A stretch of 6,278 nucleotides of DNA from JBAZOY01 sp041648505 (GCA_041648505.1 JBAZOY010000106.1:1-6278), one strand, 5' to 3'. Positions 1 to 6,109 are shown, numbered from the stretch's first letter. Made by a program: numbers and translations. Notes: generated by a model from the letters alone, not told the origin.

Positions 1-2125
1 TTCCTGCAAAGACATTAGGTAAAGGATTCACTGTTATCGTGCCGGTGGCTGTCACTGTGCCACAGCCTCCCGTTAAAGTAACCGTGTAGTTAAATGTTCC
101 GGATGCCGTTGGCGTTCCACTCATCGTTACTGCATTGGCTGCCCAGCTGCCTGTTACTCCCGCAGGTAAACCCGTGACAGTAGCTCCCGTAGCGCCTGTG
201 GTAGCATACGTGATACTTGTTATCGCTGTGCTGATACATTTGGTCTGTGCATTGGTACCCACTGCCGAGGTTAATGTTATCGTATTGTTCGGTGTTACCG
301 TTATCGAGCCTGTCGCTGTTATAGTGCCGCAACCTCCTGTTAACGTTACCGTGTAGTTAAATGTTCCGGATGCCGTTGGTGTTCCGCTTATCGTTACTAC
401 ATTGGATGCCCAGGCGCCTGTCACTCCCGCAGGTAAACCCGTGACATTAGCGCTCGTAGCGCCTGTGGTGGTATAGGTGATATTCGTGATAGCTGTGCTG
501 ATACATACGGTCTGTGCATCGGTGCCTACTGCCGAGGTCAATGTTATCGTATTGTTCGGAGTTACCGTTATCGTTATTGTGTTTGATGTTGCCGGTGAGC
601 CTGTGGCACATGTTAAATTGGATGTCATTATACAGCTTACTGTATTTCCAGTTGCAAGCGCAGCATTCGTATATGTGGCGCTGTTTGTTCCTGCGTTTAC
701 GCCATTCAGCTGCCACTGATAAACAGGTGTGCCTCCATTGGTGGGCGTTGCCGTAAAGGTTACACTTGTGCCTGTACATATTGTTCCCGAAGGTACTGCT
801 GCTATGCTTACACTTGCAGGTAAATTGGAATTTACCGTTACCGTAAATGCAGTTGATGTTGCCGGTGAACCTGTGACACAGCTTTCAGTAGATGTCATCT
901 CACAGGTGATCACATCATTATTTGCAAGCATTGTAGATGTGTATGTTGAACTTGTTGCTCCGGTGATATTTGTCCCTCCATTCTTCCACTGATACGTGGG
1001 TGCACTACCTCCATTCGTTGGCGTTGCTGTAAAGGTTACACTTGTTCCGGCACAAATCGCTCCCGCATGGTTGGCTGCTATGCTCACACTTGCTGGTAGA
1101 TTTGGATTTACCGTAACCGCTAAAGTGCTTGCACTGCTTGGGCCGCAAGCATTATTGGCAGTAACAGAAACATCCCCTGATGCAGAGCCAAAAGTAACGG
1201 TAACACTTGTTGTTCCCTGTCCACCTGTTATGGATGCTCCTGACGGAACAGACCATGTGTAGGTTGTGGCTCCGGTTACGGCAGTAATAGAATAGGTTAT
1301 TCCTGATGCGCCGTCGCAAAGACTTGCAGTGCCTGTTATTGCCGAAGGCTGAGCAGGCACATCAGTTTCTAACTTACTCCATTCAGTTCCATTATAATAT
1401 TCAATAGTATTTGTTATTGTATTATAAACCATTAATCCGGTTACCGGAAGTATTTGCTCCCTTTCAGTTGTTGTCATTCTTGGTATTAATAAGCCTCTGG
1501 TATCGGATTGTACATCCAGCATAGCTGATGGGTCGGCGCCGTTTCCGGTAGTATTTATCGCTACTCCTGCAGATGTTAAACTGCCTGTTCCTGTAATGGT
1601 TGTGATAGGTGTTTCGCATACAGTTTTCCATGAACCGCCGTTATAATAACTCAGATTATTCAGAGAATTGTCATAATAAATTAAACCAGCTACAAGAGTT
1701 AATGAACCTGATGTTGTTTTAGGTATCAGCAGCCCTCGTGTAGTTGAACTTACATCCAATATTGCTGAGCTATCAGGGGCTGCTCCTGTTTCATTTATCG
1801 CTACCCCCGCTCCCGGATTATTGGTTCCTGTATTAACGGACGACTGAAATGTGCGAGACAACTCATACCAACCGGTGCTTTTATAATAATTTAACTTGTT
1901 GGTTGTGGTATTATAAATCAAAAGCCCAATTGCTGGTGCAGGAATGGCATTCCTATCAGCATCAACCATACGTGGAATTAATACTCCCTGAGTGGTACTG
2001 CTAATATCGAGCATCGCCGAAGGGTCGGCAGGGTTACCTGCTGCGTTGATTGACACACCGCTTTGCGAAAAAGTAATATTTATTGCTATTACATTCGCAA
2101 TTAAAAAGATTGATACTTTTTTCAT
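1..2125 (-). CDS. Large secreted repeat adhesin, Ig/PKD-like domains (partial, 3' end outside window)
   Basis: Open from an ATG for 708 codons to the left edge with no stop. Residues 1-21 (MKKVSIFLIANVIAINITFSQ without its last residue is the core) form a signal peptide. Three copies of a Bacteroidota surface module follow, at about 23-90, 107-169 and 187-252; each has a GVxIN..G..xDxSAxLD block, a G(V/L)LIP(R/K) block and a YY..(G)xW ending. Residues 257-340 resemble a PKD-like domain (ITYSITAVTGATTYTWSVP). Two Ig-like repeats (about 342-432 and 433-521) share SVSIAA, C.GTSVTFTATPTNGG and YQW. Two 89-residue repeats (523-611, 612-700) share GLPAGVTG and SGTPTASGTFNYTVTLTGGCG. The intact count across all repeats argues against a frameshift. 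This composition is typical of long Bacteroidota surface or secreted adhesins; no enzyme signature is visible. Whether it ends in a T9SS tail cannot be seen. The start is supported by near identity of the signal peptide with that of the neighbouring fibre gene. The ligand is unknown. Confidence 0.9.
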   Translation of the reverse strand, partial: MKKVSIFLIANVIAINITFSQSGVSINAAGNPADPSAMLDISSTTQGVLIPRMVDADRNAIPAPAIGLLIYNTTTNKLNYYKSTGWYELSRTFQSSVNTGTNNPGAGVAINETGAAPDSSAILDVSSTTRGLLIPKTTSGSLTLVAGLIYYDNSLNNLSYYNGGSWKTVCETPITTITGTGSLTSAGVAINTTGNGADPSAMLDVQSDTRGLLIPRMTTTEREQILPVTGLMVYNTITNTIEYYNGTEWSKLETDVPAQPSAITGTASLCDGASGITYSITAVTGATTYTWSVPSGASITGGQGTTSVTVTFGSASGDVSVTANNACGPSSASTLAVTVNPNLPASVSIAANHAGAICAGTSVTFTATPTNGGSAPTYQWKNGGTNITGATSSTYTSTMLANNDVITCEMTSTESCVTGSPATSTAFTVTVNSNLPASVSIAAVPSGTICTGTSVTFTATPTNGGTPVYQWQLNGVNAGTNSATYTNAALATGNTVSCIMTSNLTCATGSPATSNTITITVTPNNTITLTSAVGTDAQTVCISTAITNITYTTTGATSANVTGLPAGVTGAWASNVVTISGTPTASGTFNYTVTLTGGCGTITATGSITVTPNNTITLTSAVGTNAQTKCISTAITSITYATTGATGATVTGLPAGVTGSWAANAVTMSGTPTASGTFNYTVTLTGGCGTVTATGTITVNPLPNVFAG
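26..559 (-). repeat. Tandem pair of 267-bp repeats coding 89-residue Ig-like domains
   Basis: Two adjacent units (293-559 and 26-292) each begin PNNTITLTSAVGT and end with the GTFNYTVTLTGGCG strand. They differ at about 13 of 89 residues by my hand alignment, and the DNA is similarly close. Each unit keeps two cysteines, one in the (V/K)CIST segment and one in GGCG. Such pairs are common in Bacteroidota adhesins and are prone to gain or lose units by recombination. More units may lie beyond the left edge. Confidence 0.85.
563..1102 (-). repeat. Two diverged tandem Ig-like domain repeats
   Basis: Two units of about 90 codons share NLPASVSIAA, a C.GTSVTFTATPTNGG strand, a YQW core tryptophan and a TGSPATS strand. 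Several cysteines sit at equivalent positions. They are more diverged from each other than the 267-bp pair that follows, so they probably duplicated earlier. Confidence 0.8.
1370..2059 (-). repeat. Three copies of a Bacteroidota N-terminal surface module
   Basis: The copies span about 1856-2059, 1619-1807 and 1370-1567. Each has GV(S/A)IN, then an SA(M/I)LD(I/V/V) block, then (T/D)T(Q/R)G(V/L)LIP(R/K), then G L (L/I/M)xY(N/D), and ends with a YY.. W motif. A fourth copy lies at the N terminus of the fibre gene (about 4161-4385). The module is familiar from many Bacteroidota surface proteins, but I do not know a characterised function for it. Its triplication inside one protein suggests a structural stalk or cap unit. 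Confidence 0.75.
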
Positions 2126-2172
2126 TGTTGAATTGTTATATGGTTAAATTGCCAACTGTTGACTGCCGACTG
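2126..2172 (-). repeat. Leader of the adhesin gene, paralogous to the fibre-gene leader
   Basis: Directly upstream of the ATG are three 8-bp units (ttgaattg, ttatatgg, ttaaattg on the plus strand) followed by three 7-bp units ending in (a/g)actg. The same sequence occurs before the fibre gene, which has six 8-bp and four 7-bp units. The difference is in whole units, as expected from slippage. No Shine-Dalgarno-like sequence is evident, which is usual for Bacteroidota. I found no clear promoter box here. Confidence 0.8.
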
Positions 2173-2297
2173 AACTATTATATAATAGAAAATAGATGAT
2201 AGATAATAGTAGATAGCAAATTGAAGAACTATGCGAACTTTTACAATTTTCTATTTCATATTTTCTATTTGCTTTTTTCTATTTCGCTATTTCTATT
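2151..2297. repeat. 7-bp-periodic tandem repeat array (about 21 units)
   Basis: The sequence can be cut into 7-bp steps in one unbroken register. It drifts through several heptamer families on the plus strand: gccgact-like, then tagataa-like, then ttctatt alternating with variants such as tcatatt and tcgctat. The ttctatt unit occurs four times (2249, 2263, 2277, 2291). The array begins in the adhesin-gene leader and ends inside the stop codon of the sorting-tail relic. It resembles the short tandemly repeated (heptanucleotide) repeats described in heterocystous cyanobacteria, but the host here is not a cyanobacterium. No coding function is apparent. Confidence 0.85.
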
Positions 2298-2349
2298 TAA
2301 CTAAAATTTGTTTACTATCTTTATTAAGCCCGTCTGATGATTCTATTTT
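2293..2349 (-). pseudogene. Relic of a T9SS sorting-domain C terminus (last 18 codons)
   Basis: Read on the minus strand, this gives KIESSDGLNKDSKQILVK followed by TAG. It closely matches the last 18 residues of the intact T9SS gene in this window (KIETLNGLNKDSKQILVK, then TAA), and the DNA is similarly close. An in-frame TGA lies immediately upstream (2350-2352) and there is no start codon, so it cannot be a working gene. It sits about 30 bp after the stop of the fibre gene. I read it as the 3' stump of a second T9SS-sorted gene, lost after a tandem duplication. Confidence 0.8.
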
Positions 2350-2378
2350 TCATAATTTTTATTTATCTGTAAGAATAT

Positions 2379-4451
2379 TCATTTCTTTATCAGAATTTTT
2401 AACTCATCAATTTGCTTCTGTATATCCACATTTTGTTTTTTAAATTCTTGATTTGTTTTTTCTTGGTCTATATTTTCGGTTTGCAAACTGCCAATTGCCG
2501 ATTGCAAACTTTTATTTTCTAACTTTAAACTTTGAACTTGAAACTTTAAACTGTCTTTTTCCGCGTTTAGCTCTTGAACAGCTTTTACCAAAGGCACGGT
2601 AAACAGCGAGTAAGCCATACCGTAATTATCATTTTCATTGGCAGGCTTATGCACACCGTTGAAGTTATAACCCGATTCCTGTGCAGCTTTTTCCACTTCC
2701 TGTGCAACAAAACCGCTTTGAATGACAGAGGATGATTCACTGTAATCTTTCTTACTCATGATGGCTTTACGCAGACTGTCCGACATATCTTTCATGAGGA
2801 AAGCATCAAACTTGCGGGTATCAAAATTGTAAAGAACCGGGCGCAGGCGTTTGATAAAATCAAGTCCTTTCACTTCTTCTGTTACATTGTTTTTAAACCT
2901 GCCATCCGATGGAAAAGTATAGGCAACTTGTCCTTCAATCACAGCAACATTTACATCGCCGAATCTCACTTTGTTGCTGACATTAATATTAGAATTATAA
3001 CCCAATCCGGTGGAGTTAGTATAAGCTCCGGCTCCTGAATAAGCAAAGTATCCCACACCTGTATTTGTGCTTCCTGTGGTGGTATAAAGCGCATAACGTC
3101 CGATGGCGGTATTGCCGCTTCCTGTGGAGTTGGTTTCAAGCGCATTCTCTCCGATGGCGGTATTAGAGCTTCCTGTGCTGTTTACATAAAGCGCATAATG
3201 TCCGGTGGCGGTATTATAGCTTCCTGTGTTGTAAAAAAGTGAATAACTTCCGTAGGCGGTATTATACTCTCCTGTGGTGTTTTTATTAAGCGCAGCATAT
3301 CCGCTGGCGGTATTCCAGCTTCCTGTGGTGTTGGAACCAAGCGCATAAGCTCCGGTGGCGGTATTGCCGCCTCCACTACCGGAGCCTCCAGTGGTGTTGG
3401 AATAAAGCGCAGCCTCTCCGATGGCGGTATTGGCGCTTCCTGTGGTGTTGTTCATAAGCGCATAACATCCGCTGGCGGTATTATAGTTTCCAGTAGTAGC
3501 TGGATTTAGTGCATTTACACCCCAGGATGTATTACACAATGCACTATTAAGTAAACCTGCTTGAACATTAAATCTTTTAAAAACAACATCATTATCATCT
3601 GTAGTGCCTAAAAAATTAGTGCCTGGTGTTGTGCCAGAATTACCTGTAGTAAGCCAGGCTGCATTTGTGGAGGTAATGGTGGATGGAATAGAAGTAACAA
3701 TAGCTAATGTACCATCAGTATTAAAATTATCTGATGTAATTGTCCATGAAGCACCAGATCCTGTTGGTCCAGTAATACCAGTTGCTCCTGTAGTCCCTGT
3801 AGCTCCTGTAATTCCAGTTGCTCCATTATTTCCGGTAGCTCCTGTTGCTCCTGTCGTTCCCGCTCCCGTTGCTCCGGTTGCTCCTGTTGTGCCTGTTCCT
3901 GTAGCTCCTGTTGCTCCTGTCGTTCCCGCTCCCGTTGCTCCGGTTGCTCCTGTTGTGCCTGTTCCTGTAGCTCCTGTTGCACCAGTTGGGCCTGTAGGTC
4001 CCATCCCTGCTCCTGTGGGGCCAGTGGCACCGGTAGTACCTGTTGCACCAGCAGTGCCTATTCCTGTTGCTCCTGTTGCTCCATTCACTCCTGCAGTGCC
4101 TGTAGGGCCGGTAACTCCGGCCGCTCCGGCTGGTCCGGTTGGACCTTGAGGTCCTATTGCCTGCACCCATTGAGTGCCGTTCCAATACCAATAACCAACT
4201 CCTCCTCCGATCATTAATGCATTGGTGTTAAAAACCAGCAATGAAGTGGCAGGATTTAATATAGTAGCGACATCAGTAGTGGAAAGCAATAAAACGCGCG
4301 GAATCAACAGCCCTTTTGTTGTACTGCTCACATCTAACATCGCTGAACTGTTGGCGGCAGTGCCTGTCGCGTTGATTGAAACGCCATTTTGCGAAAAAAT
4401 AAAATTTATTGTTATCACATTCGCAATTAAAAAGATTGATAATTGTTTCAT
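2379..4451 (-). CDS. Collagen-like fibre protein with peptidase S74 (intramolecular chaperone) domain
   Basis: A 690-residue protein, probably exported and trimeric. Order of parts: signal peptide 1-21 (MKQLSIFLIANVITINFIFS, Q); N-terminal module 23-97 shared with the adjacent adhesin; collagen-like Gly-X-Y region about 100-231, rich in GAT, GTT and GPT; a linker with an NFLGTTDDNDVVFK motif, about 270-300, often seen in Bacteroidota fibre proteins; nine NTAxGxxAL..NTTGS head repeats at about 324-480; a peptidase S74 domain from about 512 to 630; and a coiled coil to the C terminus. In the S74 domain the SDGRFK motif holds Ser515 and Lys520, matching the serine-lysine pair used for self-cleavage in phage endosialidase chaperones. 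LRPVLYNF, GFVAQEVE and VPLVKAVQEL are also typical. If cleavage occurs as in phage fibres, residues 515-690 are released after trimer assembly. No T9SS tail is present. Whether cleavage occurs is inferred. It lies 155 bp after the T9SS gene and may be co-transcribed with it. Confidence 0.92.
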   Translation of the reverse strand: MKQLSIFLIANVITINFIFSQNGVSINATGTAANSSAMLDVSSTTKGLLIPRVLLLSTTDVATILNPATSLLVFNTNALMIGGGVGYWYWNGTQWVQAIGPQGPTGPAGAAGVTGPTGTAGVNGATGATGIGTAGATGTTGATGPTGAGMGPTGPTGATGATGTGTTGATGATGAGTTGATGATGTGTTGATGATGAGTTGATGATGNNGATGITGATGTTGATGITGPTGSGASWTITSDNFNTDGTLAIVTSIPSTITSTNAAWLTTGNSGTTPGTNFLGTTDDNDVVFKRFNVQAGLLNSALCNTSWGVNALNPATTGNYNTASGCYALMNNTTGSANTAIGEAALYSNTTGGSGSGGGNTATGAYALGSNTTGSWNTASGYAALNKNTTGEYNTAYGSYSLFYNTGSYNTATGHYALYVNSTGSSNTAIGENALETNSTGSGNTAIGRYALYTTTGSTNTGVGYFAYSGAGAYTNSTGLGYNSNINVSNKVRFGDVNVAVIEGQVAYTFPSDGRFKNNVTEEVKGLDFIKRLRPVLYNFDTRKFDAFLMKDMSDSLRKAIMSKKDYSESSSVIQSGFVAQEVEKAAQESGYNFNGVHKPANENDNYGMAYSLFTVPLVKAVQELNAEKDSLKFQVQSLKLENKSLQSAIGSLQTENIDQEKTNQEFKKQNVDIQKQIDELKILIKK
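2473..2556 (-). repeat. In-frame 7-bp tandem repeat coding four coiled-coil heptads
   Basis: Twelve consecutive 7-bp units (plus strand: actttaa, actttga, acttgaa, attgcaa and similar) lie inside the fibre gene. Because 7 and 3 share no factor, every three units make one 21-bp, seven-codon period. The product has Ser-Leu pairs exactly seven residues apart at 634, 641, 648 and 655 (SLKFQVQ, SLKLENK, SLQSAIG, SLQTENI), which is a coiled-coil heptad pattern. Units that would read TAA in frame carry a C instead, giving CAA. The repeat resembles the non-coding heptamer arrays in the spacers. Confidence 0.85.
2562..2909 (-). other. Peptidase S74 / intramolecular chaperone domain, putative self-cleavage site at its start
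   Basis: The domain begins at codon Ser515 (2907-2909) with SDGRFK; Lys520 is at 2892-2894. In phage tailspikes of this family the fold trimerises the preceding fibre and then cuts itself off before this serine. Both residues are present, so an active form is plausible. The remainder (LRPVLYNF, GFVAQEVE, YSLFTVPLVKAVQEL) matches the family pattern from memory; no profile search was run. Confidence 0.85.
3018..3482 (-). repeat. Nine NTAxG head repeats (about 51-bp period)
   Basis: Units begin at residues 324, 341, 363, 380, 397, 413, 430, 447 and 463, mostly 17 residues apart. The pattern is NTAxGxxAL, two or three variable residues, then N(T/S)TGS. One unit carries a Gly/Ser-rich insertion (GGSGSGGG) that lengthens it to 22. 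The repeats resemble those stacked in trimeric head domains of YadA/Hep_Hag type and are common just before S74 domains in Bacteroidota. The last unit (NTGVGYFAYSG) is degenerate. Confidence 0.85.
3759..4154 (-). repeat. Collagen-like Gly-X-Y region with regular interruptions
   Basis: About 132 residues keep glycine at nearly every third position, with Thr dominant in the last position and Ala, Pro, Thr or Val in the middle. The triplet phase is broken at intervals by two-residue steps such as GA or GT, giving an 11-residue (33-bp) unit ATGATGxGTTG in the centre. Bacterial collagen-like proteins form trimeric helices without hydroxyproline; the many threonines could be glycosylated, as in spore-surface collagens, but that is not shown here. 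Confidence 0.85.
3835..3966 (-). repeat. Exact 66-bp tandem duplication within the collagen-like region
   Basis: The two 66-bp units 3835-3900 and 3901-3966 are identical by eye, and a third partial copy begins at 3967. Each codes two 11-residue units. Perfect identity, including silent positions, points to a recent expansion, so collagen length probably varies between strains. Confidence 0.9.
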
Positions 4452-4530
4452 GGGTTTAATTGTTCAATTGTTTAATTGTTTAATTGTTATATGGTTAAAT
4501 TGCCAACTGTTGACTGCTGACTGCCGACTG
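4452..4530 (-). repeat. Leader of the fibre gene: 8-bp repeats followed by 7-bp repeats
   Basis: Six 8-bp units (4455-4502; tttaattg three times, plus ttcaattg, ttatatgg and ttaaattg) run up to the start codon, then four 7-bp units (4503-4530; ccaactg, ttgactg, ctgactg, ccgactg). The shared outer part matches the adhesin-gene leader almost exactly. No promoter box matching TAnnTTTG was found, so transcription may come from upstream of the T9SS gene. Confidence 0.8.
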
Positions 4531-4607
4531 TTGTTTTTTTCATAGCTTTAATTGTTTCATTGTTAATTCATAATTCAGCATTCTTAATTCTGCATTCATC
4601 ATTCAAT
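4503..4607. repeat. 7-bp-periodic array filling the T9SS-fibre spacer (about 15 units)
   Basis: A single 7-bp register runs from the fibre-gene leader to the stop codon of the T9SS gene. It is strongest at the two ends: (a/g)actg units at 4503-4530, and attcata, attcagc, attctta, attctgc, attcatc and attcaat at 4566-4607. The middle (4531-4565) fits the register only loosely. No stem-loop terminator is evident in this spacer. Confidence 0.8.
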
Positions 4608-5932
4608 TATTTAACTAAAATCTGTTTACTATCTTTATTAAGTCCATTTAATGTTTCTATTTTTAAATAATAACAGGCAGATGCTAAGGTTGAAACATCA
4701 AGAGACTTATAGTTTAATCCTTTAGTAATATTTTCTTTTTTGCTAATAATCACCTTGCCTGATACATCGGTAACAGATACAAATATTTCTCTGTCTTCGG
4801 TAGAACAAATTATATAGTCGAAACAACCAGATGCAGGGTTGGGATAAATATTGATGATTTCGATTAAATTATCCTGGCAGCTTACCGCAATAATGCCTGA
4901 ATAGGTGAATGCTCCATCGAAATCGGTTTGTTTCAGGCGGTAATAAAGAAAGGTTCCCTGTTCAATGTTTTCATCTGTGAATTGATAATATAAAATACTG
5001 TTGCTGTTTCCTGCCCCGTTTACTGTTCCGACAGCAGCCCACCCTCCCCCTACACCCCCTCCAGAGTGGGACAAGCTTCGTTCAATAGTAAAAAAGGCAT
5101 TGTTGGTTTCGGAAGCGGTGCTCCAATTCACAGAAACTCCTCCCCCTGCGCCCCCTCCAGAGGGGGACAAACACACAGCGGTAAAATCGAGCAATTCAAT
5201 AGGAAGGGGAGCACTACGGGCAACAAGTATCCAGGGAGAGAAAGTGTTGGCACCGGTAATAGTAGTGCTGCCGACTGTTCCGGCACCTGTAACACCTGTA
5301 CCTGAGCCAGCCCAAACAGGTAATTCCCAAATTGTACCGTTCCAATGTTGAGCATCAATAGGTCCTGTAGGACCAATTGTCATAGTGTTTTCTTCGCCCC
5401 GATACGAAAAGGTAATATTAGCAGTGGCTGCAGCAGATGCGGTAATGTTCCACCACCTGTCAATTACTGATGCGGTGGCAGACCCACCATAAGTGGAATT
5501 CATATTACCAACAGCAGCAACATTGGTAACGCCCATCAAAGGAGTATTATCTGCTGCCACGGTTCTTCGTGTGGCAAAAGACATATTCGCACTTCCGGCA
5601 GAAGTTTTGTTAAATGTCAATGGGATATAAGCAGTTGTGGAATAACCGAAAGGAACTACATAGCTACCTGTGGTAGTACCACAATTCCATTTAACAGTAT
5701 TATAATCTCCTTCAGAAATAATGTGTCCACTGGTTATACGGGTAATAGCATTTATGCTAGAATTATTAATTACCAGACAAGCCATATTTGTAATGCTTGC
5801 GCCACCATTCAGCACAACGTAGCCACCATTGTTAATAACAAGTTGCGCAAACGATGAAAAATAAAAATTGAAAAGTAAAAATAATATGCAGAGTACTTTT
5901 GCGGTAGATGTATATGCACAGGCACTGTTCAT
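4607..5932 (-). CDS. T9SS type A sorting domain-containing surface/secreted protein
   Basis: A 441-residue protein with a signal peptide (1-30, hydrophobic VLCILFLLFNFYF core, ending SSFAQ). Residues about 31-242 hold a beta-rich, Asn/Thr/Gly-rich region (LVINNGGYVVLNGGASI, VVPFGYSTTAYIPL, RWWNIT) common in Bacteroidota secreted proteins; no catalytic motif is visible. Residues 243-350 match the common domain preceding sorting tails (LPIELLDF, VNWSTASETNNAFFTIERS, YYRLKQTDFDG). Residues 361-441 are a type A sorting tail (NIYPNPASG, VSVTDVSGK, LDVSTLASACYYLKI, KQILVK), which directs passage through the T9SS outer-membrane translocon, with cleavage and surface attachment or release. I chose the ATG at 5930-5932; a longer frame from TTG at 5966-5968 adds 12 residues (MFIACSKREDIV) and is less likely. 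Two Gly-rich loops (255-265, 287-297) come from inserted palindromic repeats. Substrate or ligand unknown. Confidence 0.92.
   Translation of the reverse strand: MNSACAYTSTAKVLCILFLLFNFYFSSFAQLVINNGGYVVLNGGASITNMACLVINNSSINAITRITSGHIISEGDYNTVKWNCGTTTGSYVVPFGYSTTAYIPLTFNKTSAGSANMSFATRRTVAADNTPLMGVTNVAAVGNMNSTYGGSATASVIDRWWNITASAAATANITFSYRGEENTMTIGPTGPIDAQHWNGTIWELPVWAGSGTGVTGAGTVGSTTITGANTFSPWILVARSAPLPIELLDFTAVCLSPSGGGAGGGVSVNWSTASETNNAFFTIERSLSHSGGGVGGGWAAVGTVNGAGNSNSILYYQFTDENIEQGTFLYYRLKQTDFDGAFTYSGIIAVSCQDNLIEIINIYPNPASGCFDYIICSTEDREIFVSVTDVSGKVIISKKENITKGLNYKSLDVSTLASACYYLKIETLNGLNKDSKQILVK
5042..5074 (-). repeat. G/C-rich palindromic element inserted in frame, copy A
   Basis: A 33-bp element matching copy B, 96 bp away, at 29 of 33 positions by eye. 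On the coding strand it supplies LSHSGGGVGGG (residues 287-297), a Gly-rich loop in an otherwise AT-leaning gene. The stem (ccccctc / gagtggg) has one mismatch. The element falls just after the conserved FTIERS strand, at a place where related domains have a short loop. Confidence 0.75.
5138..5170 (-). repeat. G/C-rich palindromic element inserted in frame, copy B
   Basis: This copy has a perfect 7-bp inverted repeat, ccccctc (5151-5157) and gaggggg (5160-5166), around a 2-base centre. It codes LSPSGGGAGGG (residues 255-265), between the LPIELLDFTAV strand and the VSVNW strand. Similar CCCCCTC..GAGGGGG palindromes are, from memory, dispersed in some Bacteroidota genomes; that was not checked. 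Both copies keep the reading frame. Confidence 0.75.
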
Positions 5933-5996
5933 AACGATATCTTCCCGCTTTGAACAGGCAATAAACAAAAAAAATAAATTTTCGGCTGGTAGGGGT

Positions 5997-6053
<57 letters not shown>

Positions 6054-6109
6054 GCGGGTTTGCGAAGATGCAATATTATATGTGGGAAGAATAGTCATTT
6101 GCTTTGCGT

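Noticed and set aside
447..779. Minus-strand open frame in another phase of the adhesin gene
   Set aside because: It is rich in His, Arg, Tyr and Asn with no domain, and the in-phase adhesin frame covers it with clear Ig-like repeats.
2231..2443. Plus-strand open frame coding a Phe/Tyr/Ile-rich peptide
   Set aside because: It is produced by the AT-rich 7-bp array and overlaps the end of the fibre gene; it looks hydrophobic only because of base composition.
3018..3482. CRISPR-like regular repeats (about 51-bp period)
   Set aside because: The period lies in an open reading frame and encodes NTAxG protein repeats; there are no distinct spacers, and no cas genes are seen.
3604..4149. Plus-strand open frame rich in Ala-Pro-Val repeats
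   Set aside because: It is the antisense shadow of the Gly-X-Y codons of the fibre gene; the minus-strand frame has a signal peptide and recognisable domains.
2379..4451. Prophage origin because of the S74 domain
   Set aside because: No other phage gene is present, the protein has a signal peptide, and its N-terminal module is shared with a cellular adhesin next door.
4531..4606. Possible terminator after the T9SS gene
   Set aside because: I could not find a stable inverted repeat followed by a T run on the coding strand; the stretch is a direct 7-bp repeat instead.
5933..5968. TTG start giving a 12-residue longer T9SS protein
   Set aside because: The ATG at 5930-5932 leaves a standard signal peptide of 30 residues; the extension adds charged residues (SKRED) before it and relies on a rare start codon.
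6071..6084. TATAAT-like box on the minus strand just before the microsatellite
   Set aside because: TAATATTG misses the TAnnTTTG consensus at one position and no TTTG box lies at suitable spacing; the match at 6247-6275 is better.
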